A DNA stretch of 64,000 bases, taken from contig NZ_VIDQ01000015.1 of NCBI RefSeq assembly GCF_009760915.1, positions 43,569-107,568 on the forward strand, given 5' to 3'. A program made the translations under genes and the position numbers. Shown here in pieces: positions 10,949-19,963 of this stretch. How positions within the stretch are numbered: position 1 is the first letter of the stretch; each line of letters begins with the position of its first letter. The DNA comes from Azohydromonas aeria (GTDB taxonomy: Bacteria; Pseudomonadota; Gammaproteobacteria; Burkholderiales; Burkholderiaceae_C). A model generated the notes under the pieces. It saw nothing but the letters and a program-made list of their open reading frames with translations. It did no database searches and was not told the origin of the DNA.

Positions 10949-13084
10949 ATGCAGTTCCAGAAAAGCCTGCTGGCGCTGTGCGCCGGCGCCGCGCTGCTCG
11001 CCGGTTGCGGCGGCGACGGCGACGCGCCGGCAGCGTCCACCCCTTCGACGCCGGTCGCGCCGCAGCTGCGCCTGTCCGTCACGGCCACCGAGGACTTTCC
11101 CGGCACCTACGGCAGCGTCGGCGCCTATGAAAAGCTCACCGGCGTGATCAGCGGTGAGGTGGACCCGAAGGACCCGAAGAACGCCGTGATCCAGGACCTG
11201 GAGCTCGCCCCGGTCAATGCGCGCGGCCTGGTCGAGTACCAGACCGAGTTCGTGATGCTCAAGCCCAAGGACATGAGCAAGGCCAGCGGCGTGCTGCGCT
11301 ACGACGCGCCCAACCGCGGCAACATCCTCACCATGATCAACCCCACCGCGACGCCCAGCGACGCGGTGTACCTGGAGCGCGGCTACGTGGTGCTCTACGC
11401 CGCGTGGCAGGGCGACGTGCCCAAGAGCAGCGCCGCGCGGCTGACCGCCACCGTGCCGGTGGCCAGGAACAAGGACGGCACCAGCATCACCGGCCCGTAC
11501 CGCGCCGAGCTCGTGCCCGGCGGTTCCGCACCCACGCCGGCGATGGCGCTGCCCGGCGGCGTGTTCAACGGCAGCATGATTCCCTACGAGCCCGCCACGC
11601 TCGACAACACCCAGCCCGGCTTCTCGCTCACGCGCCGCGCCAACGAGACCGATGCGCGCCAGCTCATCCCGGCCGGCGACTGGAAGTTCGCCAAGTGCGA
11701 CGCCGCCACACCGTTCCCCGGCACGCCCGATCCCGCCAGCATCTGCCTCAAGGGCGGCTTCGACCCGAAGTACCTCTACGAGGTGGTCTACGTCGCCAAG
11801 GACCCGAAGGTCATGGGCGTGGGCCTGGCCGCGCTGCGCGACACGGTGAGCTTCTTCCGCCACGCGGCGGCTGACGCCGACGGCAAGGCCAACCCGGTGG
11901 CCGGGAAGATCGTCAACACCATCGGCCAGGGCACCTCGCAGTCGGGCAACGCCATGAAGACCTTCCTGCACCTGGGCTTCAACCAGGCGCTGGACGGCTC
12001 GAAGGTGTTCGACGGCCTGTATGCGCACGTGGCCGCGCGCCAGACCAACATCAACACGCGCTTCGCGGTGCCGGGCGGTGGCGGCGGCCTGCGCACCGAC
12101 CACACCGCCTTCGGCCAGACCGCGCCGCGCGGGCTGGACAAGGACTACGTGGACGAGGTCAGCGGCCGCAAGGGCGGCGTGATGGCGCGCTGCGAGGCCA
12201 CGGCCACCTGCCCGAAGTTCTTCCTGGGCCTGTCGGGCACCGAGTTCTGGCAGCTGCAGGGCTCGCCGGTGCTCACCGACGCGTACGGCCTGCGCGACCT
12301 GCAGCAGCCGGCCAACGCGCGCATCTACTACTACGGCAGCACGCAGCACGGCGGCGCCGGCGGCACGGCCAGCATCGCCTTCGCGCCCACGCGCAACGTC
12401 TACCCGTCCGGCACGGTGGTGCACTTCAACGACACCTTCCGCGCGCTGTTCGTGGCGCTGGAGGACTGGGTGGTGCGCGGCGTCGAACCGCCGGCGAGCC
12501 AGGTGCCGAAGATCGCCGACGGCACGCTGGTGCGCCCGGAGGCGGTCGCCTTCCCGGCGATGAAGGGCCTGACCTGGCCCGTCAACGGCACGGCCACGCC
12601 GATCCCCGACTTCACGTACCTGGCGCGCCACAACGGCTTCCCGCTGCTGGACTTCGGGCCGCAGTACCGGCCGCAGGACGAGTCGGGCATCGCCACGCTG
12701 CTGCCGCCGGCCTACCTGAACCGCGACTACGCCATCCTGGTGCCGCAGGTCAGCCCATCGACGGGCCTGACGCTGGCGGGCCTGCGCAGCGTGGAGGCGC
12801 GCGTGCCGCTGGGCACGAGCATCGAGTTCAACTACGTGGCCACGCCGGGCATCACGGACCTGTCCAACCTCACCGGCAGCTTCATTCCCTTCCACAAGAC
12901 CACGGCGGCGCGGCTGGCCGCGGGCGACGCGCGGCCCTCGCTGGAGGAACTCTATGGCACGCAGGCCGGCTACGAGGCCGCCGTGCGCGCCGCCGCGGCG
13001 GAGCTGGTGTCGCAGCGGCTGCTGCTGCAGCGCGACGCCGACCTGATCGTGCAGCGCGCGGTGGCGACGCCCATCCTGCCGTAA
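10949..13084 (+). CDS. Alpha/beta hydrolase domain-containing lipoprotein (Abhydrolase_10-like)
   Basis: Encodes 711 residues. The lipobox is LLAGC (C20). The body resembles the large 'alpha/beta hydrolase domain' family (PF20091 type): a nucleophile-elbow-like GTSQSGNAM at 328-336 after GKIVNTIGQ, then a long extension ending in a conserved-looking tail with LNRDYAILVPQVS. The exact nucleophile (S330 or S332) is not certain. Start ATG 10949 lies behind GAGGAGACACC. Upstream is a tannase-family lipoprotein with the same signal design (C20, GGxGD after the cysteine), suggesting that two exported esterases work on related substrates. Function beyond hydrolase is unknown. Confidence 0.82.
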   Translation: MQFQKSLLALCAGAALLAGCGGDGDAPAASTPSTPVAPQLRLSVTATEDFPGTYGSVGAYEKLTGVISGEVDPKDPKNAVIQDLELAPVNARGLVEYQTEFVMLKPKDMSKASGVLRYDAPNRGNILTMINPTATPSDAVYLERGYVVLYAAWQGDVPKSSAARLTATVPVARNKDGTSITGPYRAELVPGGSAPTPAMALPGGVFNGSMIPYEPATLDNTQPGFSLTRRANETDARQLIPAGDWKFAKCDAATPFPGTPDPASICLKGGFDPKYLYEVVYVAKDPKVMGVGLAALRDTVSFFRHAAADADGKANPVAGKIVNTIGQGTSQSGNAMKTFLHLGFNQALDGSKVFDGLYAHVAARQTNINTRFAVPGGGGGLRTDHTAFGQTAPRGLDKDYVDEVSGRKGGVMARCEATATCPKFFLGLSGTEFWQLQGSPVLTDAYGLRDLQQPANARIYYYGSTQHGGAGGTASIAFAPTRNVYPSGTVVHFNDTFRALFVALEDWVVRGVEPPASQVPKIADGTLVRPEAVAFPAMKGLTWPVNGTATPIPDFTYLARHNGFPLLDFGPQYRPQDESGIATLLPPAYLNRDYAILVPQVSPSTGLTLAGLRSVEARVPLGTSIEFNYVATPGITDLSNLTGSFIPFHKTTAARLAAGDARPSLEELYGTQAGYEAAVRAAAAELVSQRLLLQRDADLIVQRAVATPILP

Positions 13085-13423
13085 CAACGGCCGGGCACGA
13101 TCATGGCGGCCGGCCGCGCCAGCGTGCCGGCTGGCCGCCGTCCCACGTAACGGCCGGGTCCTTGCCCGTCACCGGATACATCGCGCCGGGCGCGTTGCGC
13201 GCGGCCTGGAACGCTTCCAGCGTCTGCCCGCGCGTGACGGCGTAGACCGGCAGGTTCGACACGCCCGCCACCGCACCCCGCCTCTCCGGCACGAAGGGCC
13301 GGGCGCCCGGGCTCGCGCCGTGCCTGCCGCGGCGCGCGGGTTTGCCCCAGCGCCACGTCACTGGCATTCGGCTAACATGTCAGCCATCAACCAGTCGTTG
13401 TGCCGCCACGAACCCGGTCCGTC
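13085..13423. other. Intergenic region, 339 bp
   Basis: No convincing gene. A minus-strand frame (about 13101-13367) encodes a peptide with a plausible-looking middle (SNLPVYAVTRGQTLEAFQ), but it has no ribosome site, an arginine/glycine-rich N-terminus and no recognised family, so it may be a gene remnant or chance. The right end carries the palindrome ahead of the GntR gene. Confidence 0.5.
13370..13385. promoter_or_regulatory. Candidate GntR operator, 16-bp palindrome
   Basis: The sequence GGCTAACATGTCAGCC is a palindrome except for one symmetric pair (7 of 8 positions pair). It ends 38 bp before the ATG of the GntR/FCD regulator, where an autoregulatory operator would be expected. Its GT-N-AC-like core and AT-rich centre fit FadR/GntR-type sites. 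Confidence 0.6.
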
Positions 13424-14173
13424 ATGTCCTTGCCCAGCCCCCGCGCCGCCGGCGCCGCGCCCAGCCTGCGGGTGCAGGCCTACGAGAACTTCAGGCAGCA
13501 GATCCTGCAGGCCAACATCCGGCCCGGGCAGTTCGTGACGCAGCGCGAACTCATGCAGCTGCTCGACATGCCGCTGGGCGCGGTGCGCGAGCTCATCCCG
13601 CGGCTGGAAGCGGAAGGGCTGCTGCGCACCGTGCCGCAGCGCGGGCTGCAGATCGCGCACGTGGACATGCGGCTGGTCAAGAACGCCTTCGGGCTGCGCC
13701 GGGTGCTGGAGCGCCACGCCGCCGAGCAGTTCTGCGCCACGGCGACCGACGCCGACCTGGACGCCATCGAGGAGGCGCACTGGGCGCTGGTGCGGCGCGC
13801 CCTGCGCGACGGCATCGACGAGCAGCTGCTCACCGATGCCACGGCCGTGGACTGGGGCCTGCACGACCTCATGATCGATGCGCTGGACAACGAGCTGGTG
13901 TCGGATGCCTACCGCATCAACAGCCTGCGCGTGCGGCTGATCCGGCTGGAGGGCGCCACGCTCGATGCCGACATCCTGCTGGCGGCGCTGCGCGAGCACC
14001 TGTGGTTCCTGCAGGCGCTCAAGGCGCGCGACACGCGGGCCGTGGTCGAGCGCATCGAGCTGCACATCACCAGCGCGCAGCACCGCGTGCTGGGCCTGCC
14101 GCGGCCCGAAGTCCCGTTCCGGCTCGAAGACCATCCGCAGCGGCTGGATCCTGGCGCGCCCGCGCGGCCGTGA
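13424..14173 (+). CDS. GntR-family transcriptional regulator (FCD effector domain)
   Basis: Encodes 249 residues. The N-terminal winged helix is GntR-like (QAYENFRQQILQANIRPGQF, then LMQLLDMPLGAVRELIPRLE and GLLRTVPQRG). The C-terminal all-helical FCD domain starts with LVKNAFGLRRVLERHAAEQF and contains histidine/aspartate positions that bind a metal in this family. Start ATG 13424 was chosen over an upstream GTG at 13400 because it gives the standard N-terminus. The regulator leads a co-directional set: PfkB kinase (52 bp downstream), DapA-like enzyme and TRAP binding protein. It probably represses them until a sugar-acid type effector is present; the effector is inferred, not seen. Confidence 0.9.
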   Translation: MSLPSPRAAGAAPSLRVQAYENFRQQILQANIRPGQFVTQRELMQLLDMPLGAVRELIPRLEAEGLLRTVPQRGLQIAHVDMRLVKNAFGLRRVLERHAAEQFCATATDADLDAIEEAHWALVRRALRDGIDEQLLTDATAVDWGLHDLMIDALDNELVSDAYRINSLRVRLIRLEGATLDADILLAALREHLWFLQALKARDTRAVVERIELHITSAQHRVLGLPRPEVPFRLEDHPQRLDPGAPARP

Positions 14174-14225
14174 CCCGCGCACGACGCCGCCTTCCCCGAG
14201 CTTTTCCTCCCGGAGCCTGATCGAC

Positions 14226-15170
14226 ATGGCGCACGAGCCCATCACCGCGGACGTGGTCTGCATTGCCAGCTGGAACACCGACCTCGTCAGCCGCGTGCCG
14301 CGCCCGCCGGCGCGCGGAGAGACGCTGCTGGCCGACGCCTTCGACATCACGCCCGGCGGCAAGGGCTCCAATGCCGCCATCGCCTGCGCGCGCCAGGGTG
14401 CGCGCGTGGCGCTGGTGGCGCGCATCGGCGACGACGATTTCGGCCGCAACGGTCTGCAGCTCTGGGTCGCCGAGGGCATCGACGCGCGCCACGTCGAGGT
14501 CGCGCCAGGCGAGCGCAGTGGCGTGGCGCAGATCCTGGTCTATCCGGACGGGGACAACAGCATCGCCGTGGCGCCGGGTGCCGGCAGCGGGCTGGGCGCG
14601 CGGCAGGTTGAGGCGGCGGCGGCCACCATCGCCGCGGCGCGGGTCGTGATGGCCTCGTGCGAGGTGTCGCTCGATGCGACGCTGGCGGCCTTTCGCATCG
14701 CGCGCGCCCATGGCGTGCGCACGCTGCTCAATCCCGCGCCGGCGCGGCCGCTGCCCGACGCGCTGCTGGCGCTGACCGACGTGCTCACGCCCAACGAGAC
14801 CGAGCTGCTGGCGCTGGCTGGCCTGGACAGGGCCACGCTGGAGCAGGGCGCGCAGGCGCTGCTGCGCCGCGGCGTCGGCGCGGTGGTCGCGACGCTGGGC
14901 GCCGAGGGCTGCCGGCTGTGGCTGGATGACGGCGGCGCCAGCCACGCCGTGGCCGGCTGGCGCATGCCGGCCGTGGCCGACACCGTGGGCGCCGGCGACA
15001 CCTTCACCGGCAGCCTGGCTGCGGCGCTGGCGCGCGGCGAGCCGCTGCCGCAGGCATTGCGCTGGGCCAACGCGGCCGCCGCGCTGTCCGTCACCGGCCG
15101 CGGCGCCATCGGCGCCATGCCGACGCTGGCGCGCACCCGCGCGCTGCTGGAGCCGACGCCCGCGGCCTGA
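14226..15170 (+). CDS. PfkB-family carbohydrate kinase (ribokinase-like)
   Basis: Encodes 314 residues. The two PfkB signatures are present: GGKGSNAAIACARQGARV near residue 40, and DTVGAGDTFTGSLAAA with the catalytic base D258. NPAPARPLPD and TPNETELLAL are typical of the ribokinase/deoxyribokinase branch. It phosphorylates a sugar or sugar acid with ATP in the cytoplasm. Start ATG 14226 lies behind a GGAG site. The gene sits between gntR and a DapA-like gene, so the likely route is import, phosphorylation and aldol or dehydratase cleavage. 'Ribokinase' is a family name here, not a tested substrate. Confidence 0.9.
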   Translation: MAHEPITADVVCIASWNTDLVSRVPRPPARGETLLADAFDITPGGKGSNAAIACARQGARVALVARIGDDDFGRNGLQLWVAEGIDARHVEVAPGERSGVAQILVYPDGDNSIAVAPGAGSGLGARQVEAAAATIAAARVVMASCEVSLDATLAAFRIARAHGVRTLLNPAPARPLPDALLALTDVLTPNETELLALAGLDRATLEQGAQALLRRGVGAVVATLGAEGCRLWLDDGGASHAVAGWRMPAVADTVGAGDTFTGSLAAALARGEPLPQALRWANAAAALSVTGRGAIGAMPTLARTRALLEPTPAA

Positions 15171-15280
15171 CCCCTTTCATCGCCTGCGCCGCACCGGCCC
15201 CGGGCCGGTTGCGGTGCCGCCCTTCAACGACGCGGCGCACCCGTTGCGTGCGCGCGTCTTCATCTGCCAAGGAAACAGCC

Positions 15281-16222
15281 ATGTCCCGCCCCATCGAGGG
15301 AATCATTCCCGTCATGCTCACGCCTTTCGATGACGACAACCGCATCGACTACGGCGGGCTGGAGCGGCTCATCGAGTGGTATCTCGCGCATGGCGCCGAT
15401 GCGCTGTTCGCCGTGGCGCAGTCCAGCGAGATGCAGTTCCTGAGCCTGGAGGAGCGCGCGGCGCTGGGCCGCTTCGTGGTCGAGCGCGTCGCCGGGCGGG
15501 TGCCGGTGGTGGTGTCGGGTCACGTCAGCGACGACCTGCACGGCCAGGTCCAGGAGCTCACCGCCGCGGTGGACAGCGGCGCCGACGCCGTGGTGCTGGT
15601 CACGAACCACCTGGACCCGCACCGGCGCGGCAGCGAGGCCTTCCTGGGCAACCTGGAGCTGCTGCTGAAGCGGCTGCCCGCGGACGTGCCGCTGGGCCTG
15701 TACGAGTGCCCGGCGCCGTACCGGCGGCTGCTGTCGGATGCGGAGCTGTCGGCCTGCGTGGACTCCGGCCGCTTCGTGCTGCTCAAGGACGTCTCCTGCG
15801 ACCTCGCCACCGTCGAGCGCCGCGTGGCGCTGGCGGCGGGCTCGCCGCTGGCGGTGGTCAACGCCAACGCCGCCATTGCCTTCGACGCGATGAAGGCGGG
15901 CTCGCGCGGCTTCACCGGCGTGTTCACCAACTTCCACCCCGACCTGTACCAGTGGCTGCGCACGTCGGGCGCGCGGCACCCGGCGCTGGCCGAGGAAGTG
16001 AACACCTTCTGCGTGCTGTCGGCCGTGAGCGAGTCGCTGGGCTACCCGGCGCTGGCCAAGCTCTACCACCAGCGGCTGGGCACGTTCAAGTCAATCCACA
16101 GCCGCGCCGTCAGCTACGACATCCGGGAGCGCCACTGGGCGCTGGACGAGGTGCTGGACCGCATCGCCGCGGGCACGCAGGCGATGCGCGACAGGATTGC
16201 GCAAGCAACCACTGCGGCCTGA
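15281..16222 (+). CDS. DapA/NAL superfamily lyase (dihydrodipicolinate synthase family protein)
   Basis: Encodes 313 residues of the class I aldolase/lyase TIM barrel. The Schiff-base lysine is K169 in LLKDVS, and the catalytic tyrosine is Y141 in LYECPAPYRR. The usual substrate-carboxylate motif GTTGE is replaced by AQSSE (46-50), so it is unlikely to be true DapA. Relatives act on 2-keto-3-deoxy sugar acids, sialic acid or similar 2-oxo acids. Start ATG 15281 is behind AAGGAAACAGCC. It lies between the PfkB kinase and the TRAP binding protein in a GntR-led group, which fits sugar-acid catabolism. Substrate unknown. Confidence 0.88.
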   Translation: MSRPIEGIIPVMLTPFDDDNRIDYGGLERLIEWYLAHGADALFAVAQSSEMQFLSLEERAALGRFVVERVAGRVPVVVSGHVSDDLHGQVQELTAAVDSGADAVVLVTNHLDPHRRGSEAFLGNLELLLKRLPADVPLGLYECPAPYRRLLSDAELSACVDSGRFVLLKDVSCDLATVERRVALAAGSPLAVVNANAAIAFDAMKAGSRGFTGVFTNFHPDLYQWLRTSGARHPALAEEVNTFCVLSAVSESLGYPALAKLYHQRLGTFKSIHSRAVSYDIRERHWALDEVLDRIAAGTQAMRDRIAQATTAA

Positions 16223-16282
16223 AGCCGTGCGCCGCGCCCCCCCTCAGCCCCATCCCCATCCATTCAAGCAAGGAGACTGCAC

Positions 16283-17308
16283 ATGAAGAAGAAGCCTTCG
16301 ATGACCGTCTGGGCGCAGGCCTGCGTCGCCGCGCTGGCGCTGGCCGCCGCGGCGGCCGGGCACGCGGCGGACGTCAAGGAGCGCACGCTGCGCTTCGCGT
16401 TCCAGAGCAACAAGGACCACCCGATCGGCGTGGGCGCGCAGAGGTTCGCCGACCTGGTGGCGCGGAAAAGCGACGGCAAGATCAACGTGAAGCTGTTTCC
16501 CAACGGCACGCTGGGGGGTGACCTGCAAGTGGTGTCGGCGCTGCAGGGCGGCGTGATCGACATGACGGCGCTGAGCTCGGGGCTGCTGTCGGGCCAGGCC
16601 AGGGAGTTCGTGCTCTTCGACCTGCCGTTCATGTTCGGCAGCGGCCGCGAGGCCGACGCGGTGGTGGACGGCCCCATCGGAAAGAAGCTCGGCGACAAGC
16701 TGCTGGACAAGGGCCTGGTGCCGCTGGGCTACTGGGAGCTGGGCTTTCGCAACCTGACCAACAGCCGCCACCCGGTGGCGCGGCTCGACGACTTCAAGGG
16801 CCTCAAGATCCGCGTGGTGCAGTCGCCGATCTACATCGATCTCTTCAACACCCTGGGCGCCAACGCCGTGCCGATGCCGTTCCCCGAGGTCTATTCGGCG
16901 CTGGAGCAGCGGGCGGTGGACGGGCAGGAGAACCCGCTCATCAGCATCCAGCTCTCCAAGTTCTACGAGGTCCAGCCGCACCTGGCGCTCACGCGCCACA
17001 TCTACAGCCCGCTGTCGCTGCTGATCGGCAGGAAGAGCTGGGACAAGCTGTCCAGGGACGAGCAGCAGATCATCCAGCAGGCCGCCACCGAGTCGCAGGC
17101 CTACCAGCGCCAGGTGGCGCGTGCCGAGGACGACAAGGCCCTGGAGACGCTGAAGAAGAGCATGAAGGTGAGCGAGCTGCCGCCGGCCGAGGTGGCGCGC
17201 GTGCGCGAGAAGATCAAGCCGGTGGTGGACAAGTACGCGCGCGACGTCGGCGAGCCGCTGATGGGCGAGCTCGCCGCCGAGCTGGCGCGCGTGCGCGGCG
17301 GCAAGTAG
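16283..17308 (+). CDS. TRAP transporter substrate-binding protein (DctP family)
   Basis: Encodes 341 residues. A signal peptide (MKKKPSMTVWAQACVAAL... ending near HAADV) is followed by the DctP core: FKGLKIRVVQSPIY holds the arginine that binds the substrate carboxylate, and PFPEVYSALEQRAVDGQENP is the family signature. The protein delivers an organic or sugar acid to a TRAP permease. The small and large membrane subunits are not adjacent, because the next gene is convergent pncB 16 bp away; they must be elsewhere or absent. The start is ATG 16283 after AAGGAGACTGCAC. Co-direction with the gntR-kinase-lyase set suggests a common substrate. Confidence 0.92.
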   Translation: MKKKPSMTVWAQACVAALALAAAAAGHAADVKERTLRFAFQSNKDHPIGVGAQRFADLVARKSDGKINVKLFPNGTLGGDLQVVSALQGGVIDMTALSSGLLSGQAREFVLFDLPFMFGSGREADAVVDGPIGKKLGDKLLDKGLVPLGYWELGFRNLTNSRHPVARLDDFKGLKIRVVQSPIYIDLFNTLGANAVPMPFPEVYSALEQRAVDGQENPLISIQLSKFYEVQPHLALTRHIYSPLSLLIGRKSWDKLSRDEQQIIQQAATESQAYQRQVARAEDDKALETLKKSMKVSELPPAEVARVREKIKPVVDKYARDVGEPLMGELAAELARVRGGK

Positions 17309-17324
17309 GTCCCGGGGGTGCGGC

Positions 17325-18512
17325 TCAGGCCGGCACGTCGAAGACGCTGCGCAGGTAGGCCAGGAACGTGGCGTCGTCGCAGATCGTCTTGCCCGGCGAG
17401 TCCGACAGCTTGGCCACCGGCTGCCCGTTGCAGCGCACCAGCTTCATGACGATGTTGAGCGGCGGCAGGCCCAGGTCGTTGGTGAGGTTGGTGCCGATGC
17501 CGAAGCCGCACTGCACCCGGTCGGCGAAGTGGCGGTAGAGGGCCAGCGCCTTGTCCGGATCGAGCCCGTCGGAGAACACCAGGCGCTTGGTGTGGGCGTC
17601 GATGCGCAGCTTGCGGTAGTGCTCCAGCGCCAGCTCGCCCCACCAGACCGGGTCGCCCGAATCGTGGCGCAGGCCGTCGAAGAGCTTGGCGAAGTAGAGG
17701 TCGAAGTCGCGCAGGAAGGCGCGCATGCCCACCACGTCGGTCAGCGCCGTGCCCAGGTCGCCGCGGTATTCCTGCACCCAGTCCTCCAGCGCCGCCTTCT
17801 GGTGGTCGCGCAGCCGCACGCCCAGCGCCTGGTACATCTGCAGGTACTCGTGCGCCATGGTGCCGATCGGCACCAGGTTCAGCTCCCTGGCCAGCTGCAC
17901 GTTGGAGGTGCCCTTGAAGAACTGCGGCAGCTCGCGCTGGAACGCGGCCACCACCTCGCGCTGCCACTCGCCGCTGAAGCGGCGGCGGATGCCGAAGTCG
18001 AACAGGCTGAAGGGATGGCGGCGCGGCGGTTCATTCTCGAAGGCGCGCAGCTGCTCGATCTTGGCGCGCAGCCGGCGCCGCCCCTCGGCCAGTGCCGGCG
18101 CGGCCTCGAAGCGGCGGTGGTGCAGCTCGCTGACAATGGCCAGCACGTAGATCTCGAAGCCCATCACGTGCACCTGCGGCCCCTCGGCCACGATGTGCAG
18201 CTCGCCGCCGTCGGACCAGGCGCGGATGAATTCGCGCTGGAACTTGAAGATGCGCAGGAAATCGACGAAGTCGCTGCTGATGAAGCGCAGGCCGCGCAGG
18301 TATGCCAGCTCGTCCTTCGTGAAGCACAGGCCGCACAGCGCGTCGAGCTCGCGCTCGACCTGCGGCAGCAGCTCGCCCAGGCGCAGGTCCTCGCGGTTGC
18401 GGCACACGAAGCGGTACTCGGCCTGCGCCTGCGGATGCCGGTGCAGCATCGCCTGCCACATCGTGAACTTGTAGAGGTCGGTTTCGAGCAGGCTGTGGAT
18501 GACGGGGGACAT
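17325..18512 (-). CDS. pncB: Nicotinate phosphoribosyltransferase
   Basis: Encodes 395 residues, the length of bacterial PncB. The N-terminus [15 protein letters not shown] is the family signature. Other hallmarks are the phosphoribosyl-binding [25 protein letters not shown], and [12 protein letters not shown]. The enzyme makes nicotinate mononucleotide from nicotinate, PRPP and ATP in the Preiss-Handler NAD salvage pathway. Its ATG overlaps the stop of the upstream glycosyltransferase by one nucleotide (TGATG), so the two are translationally coupled although no functional link is obvious. It converges on the TRAP binding protein gene. Confidence 0.96.
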   Translation of the reverse strand: MSPVIHSLLETDLYKFTMWQAMLHRHPQAQAEYRFVCRNREDLRLGELLPQVERELDALCGLCFTKDELAYLRGLRFISSDFVDFLRIFKFQREFIRAWSDGGELHIVAEGPQVHVMGFEIYVLAIVSELHHRRFEAAPALAEGRRRLRAKIEQLRAFENEPPRRHPFSLFDFGIRRRFSGEWQREVVAAFQRELPQFFKGTSNVQLARELNLVPIGTMAHEYLQMYQALGVRLRDHQKAALEDWVQEYRGDLGTALTDVVGMRAFLRDFDLYFAKLFDGLRHDSGDPVWWGELALEHYRKLRIDAHTKRLVFSDGLDPDKALALYRHFADRVQCGFGIGTNLTNDLGLPPLNIVMKLVRCNGQPVAKLSDSPGKTICDDATFLAYLRSVFDVPA

Positions 18513-19876
18513 CAGGAACTACTCCGGCGCGGCATGTCCGCCAGGGGCGCAGCAAGCGCCGCGCCGCCCGCGGCCGCCTCGGCCCGCAGCACCGGCGCGC
18601 CGGTGGCCGCCAGCCGCTCCACCAGCGCGGCGCCCAGCGCCGGCGCGTCGCAAGCCGCCATCTCGGCCGCCAGCGCGCGTGCGCGCGCCGTGAAGGCCGG
18701 CTCCCGCAGCACGCGCCGCACGGCCTCGCGCAGCCGGCTCGGGGCAGGGCGGCCGCTGCGCAGGTCCAGCCCCGCGCCGCTCCAGGCCACGCGCGCGGCG
18801 ATCTCCGGCTTCTCCTCGCTGCCGCCGGCCACCACCAGCGGCAGGCCCTGCGCCAGCGCCTGCTGCACGCCGCCATAGCCGCCGTTGCTCACCACCGCCG
18901 ACAGCAGCGGCAGCAGCGCGGGATACGCGATGAAGGGCGCCAGGCGCGCGTTGGCCGGCAGGGCGCCGCCCAGCGCCGCGGCCACGCCTTCGGGCGACGC
19001 GGTGGCGACGACCAGCAGGTCTTCCTGCGCCAGCGCGCGCAGCGCCGGCACGATCAGCTCGCGCGGGTCGGTGGCCAGCGTGCCCTGCGTCACCAGCACC
19101 ACCGGCCGCCCGTCGCGGCGCGCCGCCTCCACGTCAGCCCACCAGTCGGGCAGGGCCTGCGGCCGCGGCGGCTCGCGCAGCACCAGCGGGCCGATGAAAT
19201 GCACCTGCGGCGGCAGGTCGCAGCGCGGGTACTCGAAGCCCGGCACGGTGGGCTGCAGGTAGAGCTGCGGCGAGAAGCTCTCGAAATACATCTGCCGGCC
19301 CGGCGCCAGGCCCGCGGCTGCGCGGGCACGGCGCCACGCGGCGTTGGTGCCGGCAAACAGGCCGCGCAGGATCAGCGCGTTGAGCAGCCGGTTGCGCGCG
19401 CCGCGCCCGGGCGGCAGGGCCGAGCCGAAGGGCGCCGTGTCCACGCTGGGCATGCCCAGCGCGCTCACGCCCAGGCCGGCCCACGGCAGGCCCGCCTTCT
19501 CGTGCAGCAGCGCCGCACCCATGAAGGCCTGGTCCGCCAGAACGGCATCGGGCCGGAACGTTGCGGATGCAGCTTCCAGGGCGCGGCACTGCAGCGGCGC
19601 CGGGGCGATGAAGAGCGCGTCGAGCTGCGCCCGCACCCGGGCCAGGCCGCGCCGGCCGCGCAGCACCGGGAAGGCGGCCTCGACGTCCGCGTCGTCCCAG
19701 TCCAGGCGCGCCTCCAGCACGATGAAGGCCGCGCCCGAGGCCTCGACCAGCGGCGCGAACTTGGGCCCGGCCAGCCAGGCGAGGGCGTGGCCGCGGTCGG
19801 CGAGGGCGCGCACCAGCGCCGCCATCGGCCGCACGTGGCCGGTCATCGGGACGGTGGCAACGAGGATGCGGGCCAT
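18512..19876 (-). CDS. UGT/MGT-family glycosyltransferase next to crtW
   Basis: Encodes 454 residues from ATG 19876 (the open frame continues to 19951, but [17 protein letters not shown] is the typical start of the fold). The C-terminal nucleotide-sugar site is recognisable in [21 protein letters not shown] and [13 protein letters not shown]. This family transfers sugars from NDP-sugars to small lipophilic acceptors such as carotenoids, macrolides or sterols. It is divergent from crtW with under 90 bp between them, so a carotenoid acceptor is plausible. A separate crtX occurs at 27.3-28.6 kb, so this would be a second activity. The stop overlaps the pncB start. Confidence 0.82.
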   Translation of the reverse strand: MARILVATVPMTGHVRPMAALVRALADRGHALAWLAGPKFAPLVEASGAAFIVLEARLDWDDADVEAAFPVLRGRRGLARVRAQLDALFIAPAPLQCRALEAASATFRPDAVLADQAFMGAALLHEKAGLPWAGLGVSALGMPSVDTAPFGSALPPGRGARNRLLNALILRGLFAGTNAAWRRARAAAGLAPGRQMYFESFSPQLYLQPTVPGFEYPRCDLPPQVHFIGPLVLREPPRPQALPDWWADVEAARRDGRPVVLVTQGTLATDPRELIVPALRALAQEDLLVVATASPEGVAAALGGALPANARLAPFIAYPALLPLLSAVVSNGGYGGVQQALAQGLPLVVAGGSEEKPEIAARVAWSGAGLDLRSGRPAPSRLREAVRRVLREPAFTARARALAAEMAACDAPALGAALVERLAATGAPVLRAEAAAGGAALAAPLADMPRRSSS

Positions 19877-19963
19877 GGCGTCGCCAGTCTGCCAGCGGCC
19901 GCGGCATGCGCTCATGCCCTTGGCGCCGATTCGATGCGCGACATGCCGCAAACTGGCGCGGCC

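Noticed and set aside
13101..13367. Minus-strand 88-codon frame ahead of gntR
   Set aside because: The middle looks protein-like, but there is no ribosome site and no recognised family, and the N-terminus is low-complexity. Kept only as a note in the intergenic entry.
15193..15209. ACCGGCCC/GGGCCGGT palindrome between the kinase and DapA-like genes
   Set aside because: Almost no loop and no T-run. Common by chance in GC-rich DNA.
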